Below, one piece after another: positions 1 to 7,712 of a DNA stretch of 34,673 nucleotides. Source of the stretch: Acetobacter estunensis. Lineage in GTDB: Bacteria; Pseudomonadota; Alphaproteobacteria; Acetobacterales; Acetobacteraceae. Under the pieces are notes generated by a model. It saw only the letters and a program-made list of their open reading frames with translations. It was not told the origin of the DNA and searched no databases. The position numbers and the translations under genes were made by a program. Location of the stretch: positions 1 to 34,673 of the forward strand of contig NZ_JAHRDV010000020.1 in NCBI RefSeq assembly GCF_019083805.1, written 5' to 3'. Each line of letters opens with the position of its first letter. Position 1 is the first letter of the stretch.

Positions 1-56
1 TCGTGGACGTTCGACATAATATCGGCCATGAAGACATCCTTGGACAGCCCTGTTGA
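1..56 (+). CDS. Possible 3' end of an upstream phage gene (partial)
   Basis: The third frame is open from the window edge to a TGA at 54-56 and reads VDVRHNIGHEDILG near its end. The first frame is also open, from the edge to a TGA at 118-120, and contains PVETLSEGG. In Mu-like tail modules the gene before the gp44-type tail protein is a DNA-circularisation/tail protein, and both fragments loosely resemble the C-terminus expected there. I cannot tell which frame is used or whether there is a frameshift. No function is assigned. Confidence 0.25.
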   Translation, partial: VDVRHNIGHEDILGQPC

Positions 57-101
57 GACACTTAGCGAAGGAGGACAGGACACGTTTCGGCGGATCTTTT
101 T

Positions 102-1190
102 ATGCCTTCTTCGTTTCTGACGACGCAGCTTTCTTCAGGGGTCATTCGACCCCGACTGAGCGTGCAATATGGCAACACCACGCTTCCGGTGCCGCAGCGT
201 GTTGAGGTGCGTACGTCACGCATGGCGGAGGCGGCGACATTTTCCGCTGTGTTTGCGTCGTCTCTTTCCGCTCCATTACAGTTGAATCTGGACAGCAGTT
301 CATCGTTCCAAATTTTCCGTGGATTTTCCGATGACGACCTCACGGGGAACTCTTCAAGTCAGACAAAGCTGTTTTCCGGATCTATCGATCATATCGAATA
401 TCATCCCTCATCAGGGACTGTGCAGGTTTCTGGGCGTGATTGGTCGGCCGCTCTGATGGCGCTGGAACTTTCCGGACTTTCCTTCATGAATATGAGTGCC
501 GCGGAAGCCATGACCCAGCTTGCTCAATCGGCGGGACTGGAAGCAGATATCGATGCTACCGACGGATTTGTCGGTCAGTTTTATCAGTACGAGCACAAGG
601 CCCATGGTCTAGCGGGCATGCATCGCTACCAGACGGCATGGGATTTCTGTGTCGGGATGCAACGTCATTATGGTTATGACTTGTGGGTCGATGACCGCAC
701 CCTTCATTTTCGTAAGCCTGATGAAAATACCGATATCATTACATTGAACTGGAGCGATGGGCAGACGTCTTCATCGGGTGTGGATGCGGCAGTACTCGAT
801 ATGCGGATGTCTCATAGGCCTCTGTATACGGAAGGTGTGAGCGTGACGGTCTCGGCCTGGGATGCGCGCCAGAAGGTCGTTCACTCCGCAAGCTGGCCGG
901 AAGGAGCGGCTTCCGGCCAGATGTTTACGTTTACAGCCCCTGTTGGAACCACGCTCGACCAGTGTCTAGTGCTGGTAAAACAGCGCTATGGCGAACTGGC
1001 TGCGCATGGTCGCACCATTCGCATGGACGTTAATCCCGCTCTCGATCTGTCAGTGCGGCAGAAGGTGCGGATACAGGGAACCGCCACATCTTTCGATGCG
1101 CTGGTCTACACCATTGATGAAATTGTGCAGTCTTTTGCGGAGAAGCATGCGACGCAATCTCTCATGCTGCGTCCACGTGACATTCAGTAA
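102..1190 (+). CDS. Mu gp44-like phage baseplate/tail protein (gpD/gpP type)
   Basis: A 362-residue protein. Its place directly before a spike protein (1212), a GP46-type protein (1787) and a baseplate J protein (2145) is that of Mu gp44, a tail-tube-end/baseplate hub protein of the gpD/gp27-like fold. The central part is rich in short beta segments (SGRDWSAALMALELSG) and an aromatic stretch (YQTAWDFCVGMQRHYGYDLWVDD) that suit a hub domain. ATG 102 is the only usable start, because an in-frame TAG lies at 63-65. The Shine-Dalgarno-like AAGGAGG at 69-75 is too far away, so initiation may depend on coupling to the upstream gene. The family assignment rests mainly on synteny. Confidence 0.72.
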   Translation: MPSSFLTTQLSSGVIRPRLSVQYGNTTLPVPQRVEVRTSRMAEAATFSAVFASSLSAPLQLNLDSSSSFQIFRGFSDDDLTGNSSSQTKLFSGSIDHIEYHPSSGTVQVSGRDWSAALMALELSGLSFMNMSAAEAMTQLAQSAGLEADIDATDGFVGQFYQYEHKAHGLAGMHRYQTAWDFCVGMQRHYGYDLWVDDRTLHFRKPDENTDIITLNWSDGQTSSSGVDAAVLDMRMSHRPLYTEGVSVTVSAWDARQKVVHSASWPEGAASGQMFTFTAPVGTTLDQCLVLVKQRYGELAAHGRTIRMDVNPALDLSVRQKVRIQGTATSFDALVYTIDEIVQSFAEKHATQSLMLRPRDIQ

Positions 1191-1211
1191 CTTCAGAAAA
1201 GCCACAGGACA

Positions 1212-1751
1212 ATGTCATTGCGCGGTTCTCTTGACATGCTCATGCACGCCCACACTAATCGGATTGCCAGAGCCCGCTTTGGCGTAGTCAGTGCAGCAGA
1301 TGCGGCTTCCGGTTTGGTAAAAGTGCGTTTGCAGCCGGAAAATACCGAGACGGGCTGGGTCTGTGACACCGCCTGTTCCGTGGGAGGCGTGACCCTTTAC
1401 GCGCCATCAGTCATTGGCACGCATGTACTCGTGGAAACGGCGCAAGGAGACGGTGATAACTACGTCGTGGTTGCCCGTGTTTTCGATGCGACCTCGCCCC
1501 CGCCTGAATTTGCGGCATTGGGCGATAAAAAACTGATAGCGGGACAGGTGGGCATACAGTCGGGTTCGACCGAATTTGTCATGACAAATTCAGGAATTTC
1601 CATGATCGGAGATGTCTCCATTCAGGGAGATGTGACGGTCTCCGGCCGTGTCACTGCCAAGGATGAAGTGACAGCTGCGGGGATCGCTCTGACCTCGCAT
1701 GTTCATGGGGGTGTGAAATCCGGTCCGGATACAACCAGTGGGCCTCAGTAA
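1212..1751 (+). CDS. Phage baseplate assembly protein V / spike (Mu gp45-like)
   Basis: A 179-residue protein with the features of the membrane-piercing spike of contractile tails. An OB-like N-terminal domain (residues about 15-100, FGVVSAADAASGLVKVRLQ) is followed by a repetitive beta-helix-like stretch (GDVSIQGDVTVSGRVTAKDEV). The C-terminal tip carries SHVHGG, the HxH that binds iron at the apex of Mu gp45 and P2 gpV trimers, and a small-residue tail ending in SGPQ. It begins 21 nt after the previous stop. Length and tip motif both match the family, so this is one of the surest calls in the phage block. Confidence 0.88.
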   Translation: MSLRGSLDMLMHAHTNRIARARFGVVSAADAASGLVKVRLQPENTETGWVCDTACSVGGVTLYAPSVIGTHVLVETAQGDGDNYVVVARVFDATSPPPEFAALGDKKLIAGQVGIQSGSTEFVMTNSGISMIGDVSIQGDVTVSGRVTAKDEVTAAGIALTSHVHGGVKSGPDTTSGPQ

Positions 1752-1786
1752 ACGCACAATATTAATTTGGGGATTTATTTTTATAT

Positions 1787-2143
1787 ATGTCAGATATTTC
1801 TCATGTTGTAGGGGCCGACATTTCCGTATCGGACAGCGGTGATCTTCTGGTGGCGTCCAATGCCGATCTTGGAAACCAGCGTGTGCTGCGCAGATTGTGT
1901 ACCAACGTGGGCGATTACATCTTTTCATTGGAGTATGGCGCAGGACTGCCGGGTCGGGTGGGAGGAACGGACACGCAGGCGGACATCGAAGCGATCGTGC
2001 TCCAGCAAATGACGTTGGAGAGCAGCGTTTCACAGACGCAGACGCCTTCCGTGGCACTCACTACTCCAGCTCTTGGAACCCGTCGAATCAGCATCAGTTA
2101 CATCAGTACGGCCACGGGCGAGACATCATCGGTGGAATTGTGA
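1787..2143 (+). CDS. Phage GP46-family baseplate protein (gp25/gpW-like)
   Basis: A 118-residue protein between the spike and baseplate J genes, exactly where Mu gp46 lies. It has the opening DISVSDSGDLLVASNADLGNQRVLRRLCTN (split here by eye into an N-terminal strand region and a helix) and then the conserved glycine-rich GAGLPGRVG segment found in GP46/gp25-like wedge proteins. The product should be a wedge component that links hub and baseplate arms. The stop codon is one nucleotide before the ATG of the next gene, so the two are translationally coupled. The 35-nt gap before it is AT-rich with only a weak GGGGA ribosome site. Confidence 0.82.
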   Translation: MSDISHVVGADISVSDSGDLLVASNADLGNQRVLRRLCTNVGDYIFSLEYGAGLPGRVGGTDTQADIEAIVLQQMTLESSVSQTQTPSVALTTPALGTRRISISYISTATGETSSVEL

Positions 2144-2144
2144 G

Positions 2145-3287
2145 ATGAATCTTTCACTACAGAATTTCTCCACGCTGGTGGAAAATGCATCTGCGACAGC
2201 AAAAAGTGCCTGTTCGTCTCTTCTTGATTTCTCGACCGGTTCCGTTCTGCGGTCATTGTATGAGGGCAATGCGACGGTAGCTTTATGGCTGCAATATCTG
2301 CTTCTGCAGGTGCTTTCCGTCACGCGGCTTTCGACGTCTTTTGGCACGGATGTTGATTCATGGATCAGCCAGTTTGGTATTTCGCGTCTGGGCGCGACAT
2401 ATGCGACCACGACTGAAACGTTCATTAGTCTTTCGCCTGATTCCACGTCGGCTGTGGTTCCTGTGGGGGCGGTCGTCAAGACAGCGGATGGAACCGTTTC
2501 TTTCTCGGTAACGGAAGATACGACCAACCAGTACTGGTCCACGACAGCGGGAGGATATGTACGTCCCCAAGGGACAACCTCGATCACCTGTCCCGTGGTT
2601 TGTACTGTCGCGGGGTCTGTGGGAAATGTGTCGGCAGGTTCGGTCAACCTTCTGGGAACCCAGATTGCTGGCATCGATACCTGTACAAATCTGGCTGCCG
2701 CCGCCAATGGTGCCGATCAGGAAAGCGGTACAGCGGTCAAGAATCGTGTGGCACTGTGGTTTGCTTCTCTCGCTTCTGCCACGTTGACGGCCATTGAGGC
2801 GGCGATTTCGGGTGTTGCGTCCAATCTCAGCTATCAGGTGGTGGAGAATCAGACGGTGGAAGGCCTGTATCGTTCAGGTTTTTTCTATGCGGTTATTGAT
2901 GATGGGTCCGGCAATACACCGCAAAGTCTTTTGGAATCGGTGGAAACGGCCATTGAGGCAACAAGAGCCTGTGGAGTTGAAACATCCACCATTCGCGCGA
3001 CGGTCATCCCGGTGACGATCACACTTTCCGTAAGTCTGGCAACGGGGGTGGCTCTGGCAACCGTTCAAAACGCGATCGTCAATGAGATTACCAACTATGT
3101 TGACGCACTCGCTGTGGGAGAACTGTGCCAGTACACCCGCGTCTCCAGTATCGCTGTACAGGCAGCGGGAAGTCTTGTCAGCAGCGTGGGCGTGCTGACC
3201 ATCAATGGCCAGACATCCGATGTCGGTGGGAGCACGGCCACAGTGGTGCGTGTTGAAGCTGTCAACGTGACCCAAGCGACAAGCTGA
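2145..3287 (+). CDS. Phage baseplate J-like protein (Mu gp47-like)
   Basis: A 380-residue protein. I chose ATG 2145 rather than the upstream in-frame ATG 2073 because it follows the previous stop by one base and gives the usual family start. The N-terminus carries a hydrophobic segment with L-Y-E-G-N (residues about 25-45) and FGTDVDSWISQFGISRLGA, typical of baseplate J proteins. Later come SAVVPVGAVVKTADG, GSVGNVSAGSVN and ESGTAVKNRVALWFAS, the usual order of the J family, where the tail domain builds wedge arms around the hub. Its length is close to the family norm. The downstream tail gene begins 14 nt later. Confidence 0.87.
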   Translation: MNLSLQNFSTLVENASATAKSACSSLLDFSTGSVLRSLYEGNATVALWLQYLLLQVLSVTRLSTSFGTDVDSWISQFGISRLGATYATTTETFISLSPDSTSAVVPVGAVVKTADGTVSFSVTEDTTNQYWSTTAGGYVRPQGTTSITCPVVCTVAGSVGNVSAGSVNLLGTQIAGIDTCTNLAAAANGADQESGTAVKNRVALWFASLASATLTAIEAAISGVASNLSYQVVENQTVEGLYRSGFFYAVIDDGSGNTPQSLLESVETAIEATRACGVETSTIRATVIPVTITLSVSLATGVALATVQNAIVNEITNYVDALAVGELCQYTRVSSIAVQAAGSLVSSVGVLTINGQTSDVGGSTATVVRVEAVNVTQATS

Positions 3288-3301
3288 AAAGGCATCAGAA
3301 A

Positions 3302-3871
3302 ATGGCAACTGGAGATTTGGAAGATATTGCAGCGCGTATTCGTGCTGTATTGCCTGCCTCATGGTTTCCATCTGTGGCAGAGAAAAATACGCCTGTTCTG
3401 GATGGTGTTCTGGCAGGTCTGGCATGGCCATGGACTGTGATGTACGGACTGCTGACCTATATCCGTAACCAGAGCCGCCTTCAGACCAGCACCGGCAACT
3501 TTGTCGATATGGCCGCTACGGATTACTTCGGTGATTCGCTGCCGCGAGTGAGTGGTGAAAGCGATGCTGATTATATTGCGCGCATTCAAAAAGAGTTCGT
3601 GGTCAAGCGTAACACGCGGGCTGCATTCGAGGAGCAGATCGATAGCCTGACCACCCAGGGACGGATTTTTGAACCTTGGCGTGCGCCGGACTGTGCTTGC
3701 TATGGGCGGGACGCTTTCAACGCGGACACTCGCCGTTACGGTTCCCGCTCATCGTCCGGGTGTGTTTTTGTGGAAGTCGATGACGCGAGTGCCGACAGAA
3801 GCGCCCTTGCAACGGCGCTACTGAAGACAAAAAGTGAAGGGATCGATGTGTTTATCGCTATCAAATCTTGA
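3302..3871 (+). CDS. Phage tail protein downstream of baseplate J (Mu gp48-like)
   Basis: A 189-residue protein, the last gene of the phage block. Its position and its opening (LEDIAARIRAVLPASWFP) match the gp48/tail protein I-like family that joins the baseplate to tail fibres. The middle holds SGESDADYIARIQKEFVVKRNTRAAFEEQIDSL in the usual place of this family (quoted only as a landmark at about residues 78-110). After it a complete phage would normally carry tail fibre and chaperone genes, but here the strand changes and unrelated genes begin 25 nt later. This suggests that the prophage ends or is truncated here. Confidence 0.68.
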   Translation: MATGDLEDIAARIRAVLPASWFPSVAEKNTPVLDGVLAGLAWPWTVMYGLLTYIRNQSRLQTSTGNFVDMAATDYFGDSLPRVSGESDADYIARIQKEFVVKRNTRAAFEEQIDSLTTQGRIFEPWRAPDCACYGRDAFNADTRRYGSRSSSGCVFVEVDDASADRSALATALLKTKSEGIDVFIAIKS

Positions 3872-3896
3872 GAATAACTAGTTTGTAAGATCATTC

Positions 3897-4265
3897 TTAT
3901 GATTTTGAATGCGTATTTGCTCGTTTTGTCATTTCTGCCCAGAACTCGGTCACCGCTGTGGACAATTCCCAGTCGGGATGTTCCGAACACTCTTTCTGCA
4001 CGGATGTCGTGACCAGTCGGACATCCGTGATTTCGGGCGTTTTGTAAGCCTGATTGCCTTCGTTTTGCTCAATGGCATCGGACGCGGTTGTGAGACCGGA
4101 GAAAAATCCCAGAACATTCTGACCCACGGGTTGGCTGGGATCGAAGGAAAGATGCTCCACTTCCGAGCATCTGGATGAAATGAAGCCCAGACCCTGCGCG
4201 CTGGCATGAGCCTGTCCACTGAAGAGAGCAAGGGCAAGGAGGGGAAGCGCGGCGATGGTTTTCAA
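3897..4265 (-). CDS. Small exported protein, possibly HdeA-like
   Basis: A 122-residue protein with a clear signal peptide (MKTIAALPLLALALFSGQAHA) and two cysteines in the mature part, SSRCSE and QKECSE, about 60 residues apart. The mature size (about 100 residues), the paired cysteines and the segment VTTSVQKECSEHPDWELSTA resemble the periplasmic acid-stress chaperone family HdeA/HdeB, in which the two cysteines form the only disulfide. That resemblance is weak and is offered as a suggestion only. It lies convergent to the phage tail genes with a gap of 25 nt, and its upstream region contains a 20-nt palindrome and a long hairpin. It may be a prophage cargo gene or a host gene. Confidence 0.6.
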   Translation of the reverse strand: MKTIAALPLLALALFSGQAHASAQGLGFISSRCSEVEHLSFDPSQPVGQNVLGFFSGLTTASDAIEQNEGNQAYKTPEITDVRLVTTSVQKECSEHPDWELSTAVTEFWAEMTKRANTHSKS

Positions 4266-4486
4266 CGCTGTAACTCCGGTCAGAACTCAATGAATGCAGC
4301 GTAGATTCCATTCGTTCTAAAAATCAACATTCATTTTGATCTCGAATTGTATTCGAACTTTTCGCTGGCGAAAAAAGCCCTTCTTCGGACCTTGAACCTA
4401 TGAGCGGTGCTCATTTTTCTGAACGAATCATTCTGCCAGATTACCGTCCGATATCCGGATGCGGTCGCGAGGTCAGTTGAGTTTGT

Positions 4487-4506
4487 CCAACTGTCCGGAC
4501 AGTTGG
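4487..4506. promoter_or_regulatory. Perfect 20-nt palindrome, candidate operator
   Basis: CCAACTGTCCGGACAGTTGG is a perfect palindrome centred on TCCGGA. Its size and symmetry suit a dimeric repressor such as a TetR-type regulator, but no such gene is in the window. It lies about 220 nt upstream of the exported-protein gene that starts at 4265 and immediately beside a second, longer hairpin. Confidence 0.45.
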
Positions 4507-4513
4507 CTATGAT

Positions 4514-4553
4514 CTCTTCCGCCTGTTCCAATATAAGGGAATAGGCGGAAGAG
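4514..4553. repeat. Strong hairpin with 16-bp stem
   Basis: The arms CTCTTCCGCCTGTTCC (4514-4529) and its near-complement (4538-4553) pair over 16 positions, 15 Watson-Crick and one G-T, around an 8-nt loop. It lies 30 nt beyond the stop of the small lipoprotein gene on the - strand, so it could end that transcript. However, no T-tract follows on either strand, so a classical rho-independent terminator is not shown. Confidence 0.5.
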
Positions 4554-4583
4554 AAAAGGATGGTGCGACAATGGAAATATTTG

Positions 4584-4721
4584 TCAGTTACAGGTTCTTA
4601 GTGCCGATTTGACGCCGGTTGTGTCGTCTGGAGCCTGAGGTAAATCGGTTGGGCAGCCTGCATGTTGCATTCCGCAGGCGGTTAGGAAAAATACAAGACC
4701 AATGGCCAGTAATTTGTTCAT
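4584..4721 (-). CDS. Small lipoprotein (45 residues)
   Basis: A tiny gene whose product starts MNKLLAIGLVFFLTACG and continues for about 28 more residues. The lipobox LTAC with an N-terminal MNK and a hydrophobic core predicts a lipid-anchored protein. A ribosome site GGAGAG sits just upstream of ATG 4721 on the - strand, which supports this start over a longer open frame beginning at 4787 whose N-terminus is all arginine-rich shadow. The mature peptide has two further cysteines (AGCPTD and RTCN). It could be an entericidin-like or Rz1-like (spanin) lipoprotein. The closeness to the phage block makes the latter possible, but no partner gene is seen, so no function is claimed. Confidence 0.6.
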   Translation of the reverse strand: MNKLLAIGLVFFLTACGMQHAGCPTDLPQAPDDTTGVKSALRTCN

Positions 4722-4985
4722 GTGAACTCTCCGTAAATGTTTGCGGAGGTTACGCTTTGCCCTGCGTGCTGGAAAGGGCGCTGCCATCTATTGAGTGGAA
4801 TAGGCCCGAACCGGTCGCTCTCGTTTTCATTGGCTTGGATCAGTTGATCGGAAGAAGTGCGAGGAAGAGGAGATGATGTGGCGGAGTGTATAAATACGCT
4901 TTTCGCCCGAACAGATTTCTACATGCCAAATTTTCTCTGAAGAATCTGGCCCAGCTTTATTTTGAGGAGAATTCTTGCGAAACCG

Positions 4986-5060
4986 TGGTGGGTGCGACAG
5001 GGATTGAACCTGTGACCCCCGCCGTGTGAAGGCGATGCTCTACCGCTGAGCTACGCACCC
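4986..5060 (-). tRNA. tRNA-Val(CAC), CCA encoded
   Basis: On the - strand the gene reads GGGTGCG at its 5' end and CGCACCC-A-CCA at its 3' end, giving a perfect seven-pair acceptor stem. The T arm contains GGTTCAATCC, the D arm GCTCAGCGGTAGAGC. The anticodon stem is TCGCC/GGCGG with loop TTCACAC, so the anticodon is CAC (valine; + strand GTG at 5026-5028). The 3' end faces the phage genes to the left, which is the orientation expected if the gene served as an integration site; no repeated attachment half was found inside the window. Confidence 0.95.
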
Positions 5061-5139
5061 GGTCTCGATGCGCTGCTCATACTGACATATGGGAAGGAGC
5101 GCAAGAGGACAGAATGATTTTCTTTTCCCTCGTATGATC

Positions 5140-6282
5140 TTACGGCGCTACATATTCGACATAGACTTGGCTTTCGGTGTTGAAGGGGCGGGGGTCCGTC
5201 ATATCTCCGCTTGGGATGATGGCATCGACCAGGCAATCGCCTTCATGCACCACCATCGGCAGTCGACCGGGGACAGCCACCGCTGGGCCGACTGTGCTTT
5301 GATCCCCAATACCTCCCAGATCGACCGAACCTATTTTCACAGCGTCAGTCCAGAAGGCGGAACTCATGTTGGGATGGGACGCGGTGCCGCTCAGATCGTT
5401 CCACATGAATTTACCGGGAATATGATTGTGGAAGGCGCGCTGGCAACTGTCCTTTGTATAGACAAGGATGTTGTGGGTTATGTTCCATTTCCCCGTAGTC
5501 GCCAGTGGAAACGGCCGGTGAGGATCACTGCTGGCGGTCGCGTTCCCAAACACATGCAGAATGGTTGAGCCGGGAGGAATCTGACCTCCTTGGTGAATGG
5601 GTATGCCGACATAAGCGTTGAGAGATGGCGCATCACGGTTGTTGACGCTCACAAGAAACTCGGCGTCCAGCCCTGCGATCTGGCCTTTTTGTGCTGTGGT
5701 GCCCGTTGGAAGCAGGGAGCGCGTAAGAGAACGCGCCTCTGATTCCGTGTCATAATCGACTGTTATATGAGCGCCCATCGTATATTCGCCATTGGCAAAA
5801 TCGCTGCCGTCAAAATTCATGAAAAGGCAGCTTCCCTGTGCAGCATGGACCTGAAGTGGCACGGGAAACGTGTAATCGAAGCTGAAGGTCTTGGTGCCAA
5901 GCTGTATCTGTTTGAGGATGGTGGCGCCCAGTCCGAAGCTGTCATAGCGATTGTAGATATCACTGTAATCGTTCTGTTTTTCACCATCGACTGGGCAGTG
6001 TCCATTGCGTGCGATGGTCAGGCTGAACAGCGTTTCAGAGGAAATCGGCTCACCAGCCTTCTCGCCTTTCCGAGTGATGGTGAAGACTGTGCCATGAACG
6101 CGCTTGATCCGCGTGGCATCCGTCACGGGCAGGAGAGGGAAGGAATTTTTCACGAAGAAATCCGTCGACCGCTTGGTGAAACTGAGATCGCGACTCACCG
6201 TTTGTTCCGCATGAACCGGCGATGCCAATTGCGTCCCGCACAGCAGGAGTCCAAGTGCTGCAATCTTTTTTCCGTCATTCAT
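5140..6282 (-). CDS. Uncharacterised exported protein, 380 residues
   Basis: I do not recognise this protein. It starts with a signal peptide (MNDGKKIAALGLLLCGTQLASPVHA) after a good GGAGG ribosome site. The mature part is rich in beta-prone, aromatic segments and has four cysteines (NGHCPV, GSCLFM, DSCQRA, GDCLVD), which could make two disulfides, so it is probably a folded periplasmic or secreted protein. It contains no haem, metal or protease motif that I can identify. It is divergent from mauB, with 197 nt between the two starts, so the palindromes found there might act on both. No role in amine oxidation is shown. Confidence 0.7.
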   Translation of the reverse strand: MNDGKKIAALGLLLCGTQLASPVHAEQTVSRDLSFTKRSTDFFVKNSFPLLPVTDATRIKRVHGTVFTITRKGEKAGEPISSETLFSLTIARNGHCPVDGEKQNDYSDIYNRYDSFGLGATILKQIQLGTKTFSFDYTFPVPLQVHAAQGSCLFMNFDGSDFANGEYTMGAHITVDYDTESEARSLTRSLLPTGTTAQKGQIAGLDAEFLVSVNNRDAPSLNAYVGIPIHQGGQIPPGSTILHVFGNATASSDPHRPFPLATTGKWNITHNILVYTKDSCQRAFHNHIPGKFMWNDLSGTASHPNMSSAFWTDAVKIGSVDLGGIGDQSTVGPAVAVPGRLPMVVHEGDCLVDAIIPSGDMTDPRPFNTESQVYVEYVAP

Positions 6283-6398
6283 GCTGGCGGCCTCCTTGCT
6301 CTATGAGACGTTGGAGGCTCCATGCACCATTGCAAGGTCCTGGCTGTCAAAGATTTATCCGTCGCATACTGACAGGGATGTCGCGTTTATGCGCGAAC

Positions 6399-6413
6399 AA
6401 AATGTGACATTTT
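6399..6413. promoter_or_regulatory. Inverted repeat upstream of mauB (site 1)
   Basis: AAAATGT-G-ACATTTT is a perfect 7-1-7 inverted repeat lying 67 to 81 nt upstream of the mauB start. It shares its half site (AATGT/ACATT) with a second inverted repeat at 6440-6455, which suggests a pair of operator sites for one regulator. No regulator gene is in the window. Confidence 0.45.
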
Positions 6414-6439
6414 CTCTTGCCGAAATGGCTTCTTTAGTT

Positions 6440-6455
6440 AACATTCCAAAATGTT
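6440..6455. promoter_or_regulatory. Inverted repeat upstream of mauB (site 2)
   Basis: AACATT-CCAA-AATGTT is a perfect 6-4-6 inverted repeat 25 to 40 nt upstream of the mauB ATG, overlapping the place where a promoter -10 region or leader would lie. Its half sites match those of the repeat at 6399-6413 but with the arms in the reverse order and with a different spacer. Confidence 0.4.
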
Positions 6456-6479
6456 GCGAAACCGATAGAAAAGAGTCAC

Positions 6480-7712
6480 ATGACCCTCCCGAATTCGCGT
6501 AACTCCGCTGGCCGCCGCGTAACGCGCGCCGCCATGCTGTGCTCGCTGGCGAGCGGCCTTGCCCTGCTGGCTGGAGCCACTTCCGGCCGGGCGGAAGTGC
6601 CTGTCCTGCAGACGGAGCAGAGTGATACCGTCAAGCTGGCCCCTTGGTCAGCGCACACCATCCTCGTGGTGGACGCTGTCTATCAGCACAACAAGGACGG
6701 CCGTACCTATATAGTGGATGCCGACAAGGGGCGTCTTCTGGGTATGGTGCAGGCCGCCTATAACGCCAATGTCGTGATGACGGCCGATGACGCCAGCAAG
6801 TTTTATGTGGGTGAAACCACATGGGAACGTGGCAATCGCGGCGAGCGGAACGATCTGCTGGCCGAATACGATTCGTCCACGCTCCAGATCATCGCAGACG
6901 AAAAACTGCCGTCGCGCGCACTGGTTACGCCCAAGCGCAACGATCTCGCGATCAGCGCCGACGGCTCGTATGTGTATGTCTATCAGATGAGCCCGAGCAA
7001 CGCGGTCGAGGTGGTGGACACCAAGACGCACAAGGTTACCCAGACCGTGGATATTCCCGGCTGCGCATTGGCCTACTCGTGGGGCAATAGCGGTTTCTCA
7101 TCGCTCTGCGCCGACGGCACTCTGGCCAATGTGAGCCTGGGTGCGGATGGCAAGCCTTCCATGACGCACACAGCAGCATTCTTCGAACCCGATCATGACG
7201 GGATCTTCGAACAGAGCCCGTCCGTGACCAAGGACGGAAAGGCGTGGTTCATCAGCTACACCGGCAAGGTGTACGAGGCGACGCTTGGCGCGGACTCCAC
7301 GGTGGCCAAGCCATGGTCGTTGCAGGAAGGCGCGGGTCTGAAGGCCGCTCCGGACTCTTCCAAGCCTTTTGAAGTCACATGGCGTCCGGGCGGCTGGCAG
7401 ATGGCCGCGTTGCACAAGAGTACGCACGAACTTTACGTGTTGATGCACAAGGGCACGTTCTGGACGCACAAGGACGGCGGCACGGAAGTGTGGGTGTATG
7501 ACACCGAGACCCACAAGCGTCTGCGCCGGATGCCGTTGCCTGTGGCAAGCCCCATGGTGGGCGTGACACAGGACGACAAGCCGCTGATGTTCGCCACCGA
7601 TGAAGATACGGGCGACTTTTTCATCCTCGATCCGAAGACCGGCAAGCAGCTTCGTAAGATGAAGGCGCTTGGTGGCTCCCTGATCTTCACTCTCGCACCC
7701 GGTGAAGGATGA
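6480..7712 (+). CDS. mauB: Amine dehydrogenase large (beta-propeller) subunit, MauB/AauB family
   Basis: The 410-residue product is the heavy subunit of a TTQ amine dehydrogenase, which forms the channel over the quinone cofactor of the small subunit in the periplasm. It begins with an exported leader (about residues 1-38, with RR at 12-13 and a hydrophobic core) and continues as a seven-bladed propeller, visible as repeating segments such as YIVDADKGRLLGMV, VEVVDTKTHKVTQTV and VWVYDTETHKRLRRM. The length fits the family. The ATG follows AAAAGAG. Its stop overlaps the mauE start (ATGA). Family and operon order are certain; the substrate (methylamine or a larger aromatic amine) is not shown by this subunit. 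Confidence 0.92.
   Translation: MTLPNSRNSAGRRVTRAAMLCSLASGLALLAGATSGRAEVPVLQTEQSDTVKLAPWSAHTILVVDAVYQHNKDGRTYIVDADKGRLLGMVQAAYNANVVMTADDASKFYVGETTWERGNRGERNDLLAEYDSSTLQIIADEKLPSRALVTPKRNDLAISADGSYVYVYQMSPSNAVEVVDTKTHKVTQTVDIPGCALAYSWGNSGFSSLCADGTLANVSLGADGKPSMTHTAAFFEPDHDGIFEQSPSVTKDGKAWFISYTGKVYEATLGADSTVAKPWSLQEGAGLKAAPDSSKPFEVTWRPGGWQMAALHKSTHELYVLMHKGTFWTHKDGGTEVWVYDTETHKRLRRMPLPVASPMVGVTQDDKPLMFATDEDTGDFFILDPKTGKQLRKMKALGGSLIFTLAPGEG

Larger units (their letters stand above)
4266..4583. other. Intergenic region, 318 nt, holding two large inverted repeats
   Basis: There is no convincing gene here; a short open frame on the - strand (4331-4531) has no ribosome site or recognisable product. 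The region holds a perfect 20-nt palindrome (4487-4506) and a 16-bp hairpin (4514-4553), each listed separately. It is AT-rich immediately upstream of the 4265 gene start, which fits a promoter for that gene. Confidence 0.5.

Noticed and set aside
2874..3431. 185-residue open frame on the - strand in the phage block
   Set aside because: It is antisense to the baseplate J and the following tail gene and has no phage or other domain.
4331..4531. 66-residue open frame on the - strand
   Set aside because: It covers the palindrome and the edge of the hairpin, has no ribosome site and matches no family.
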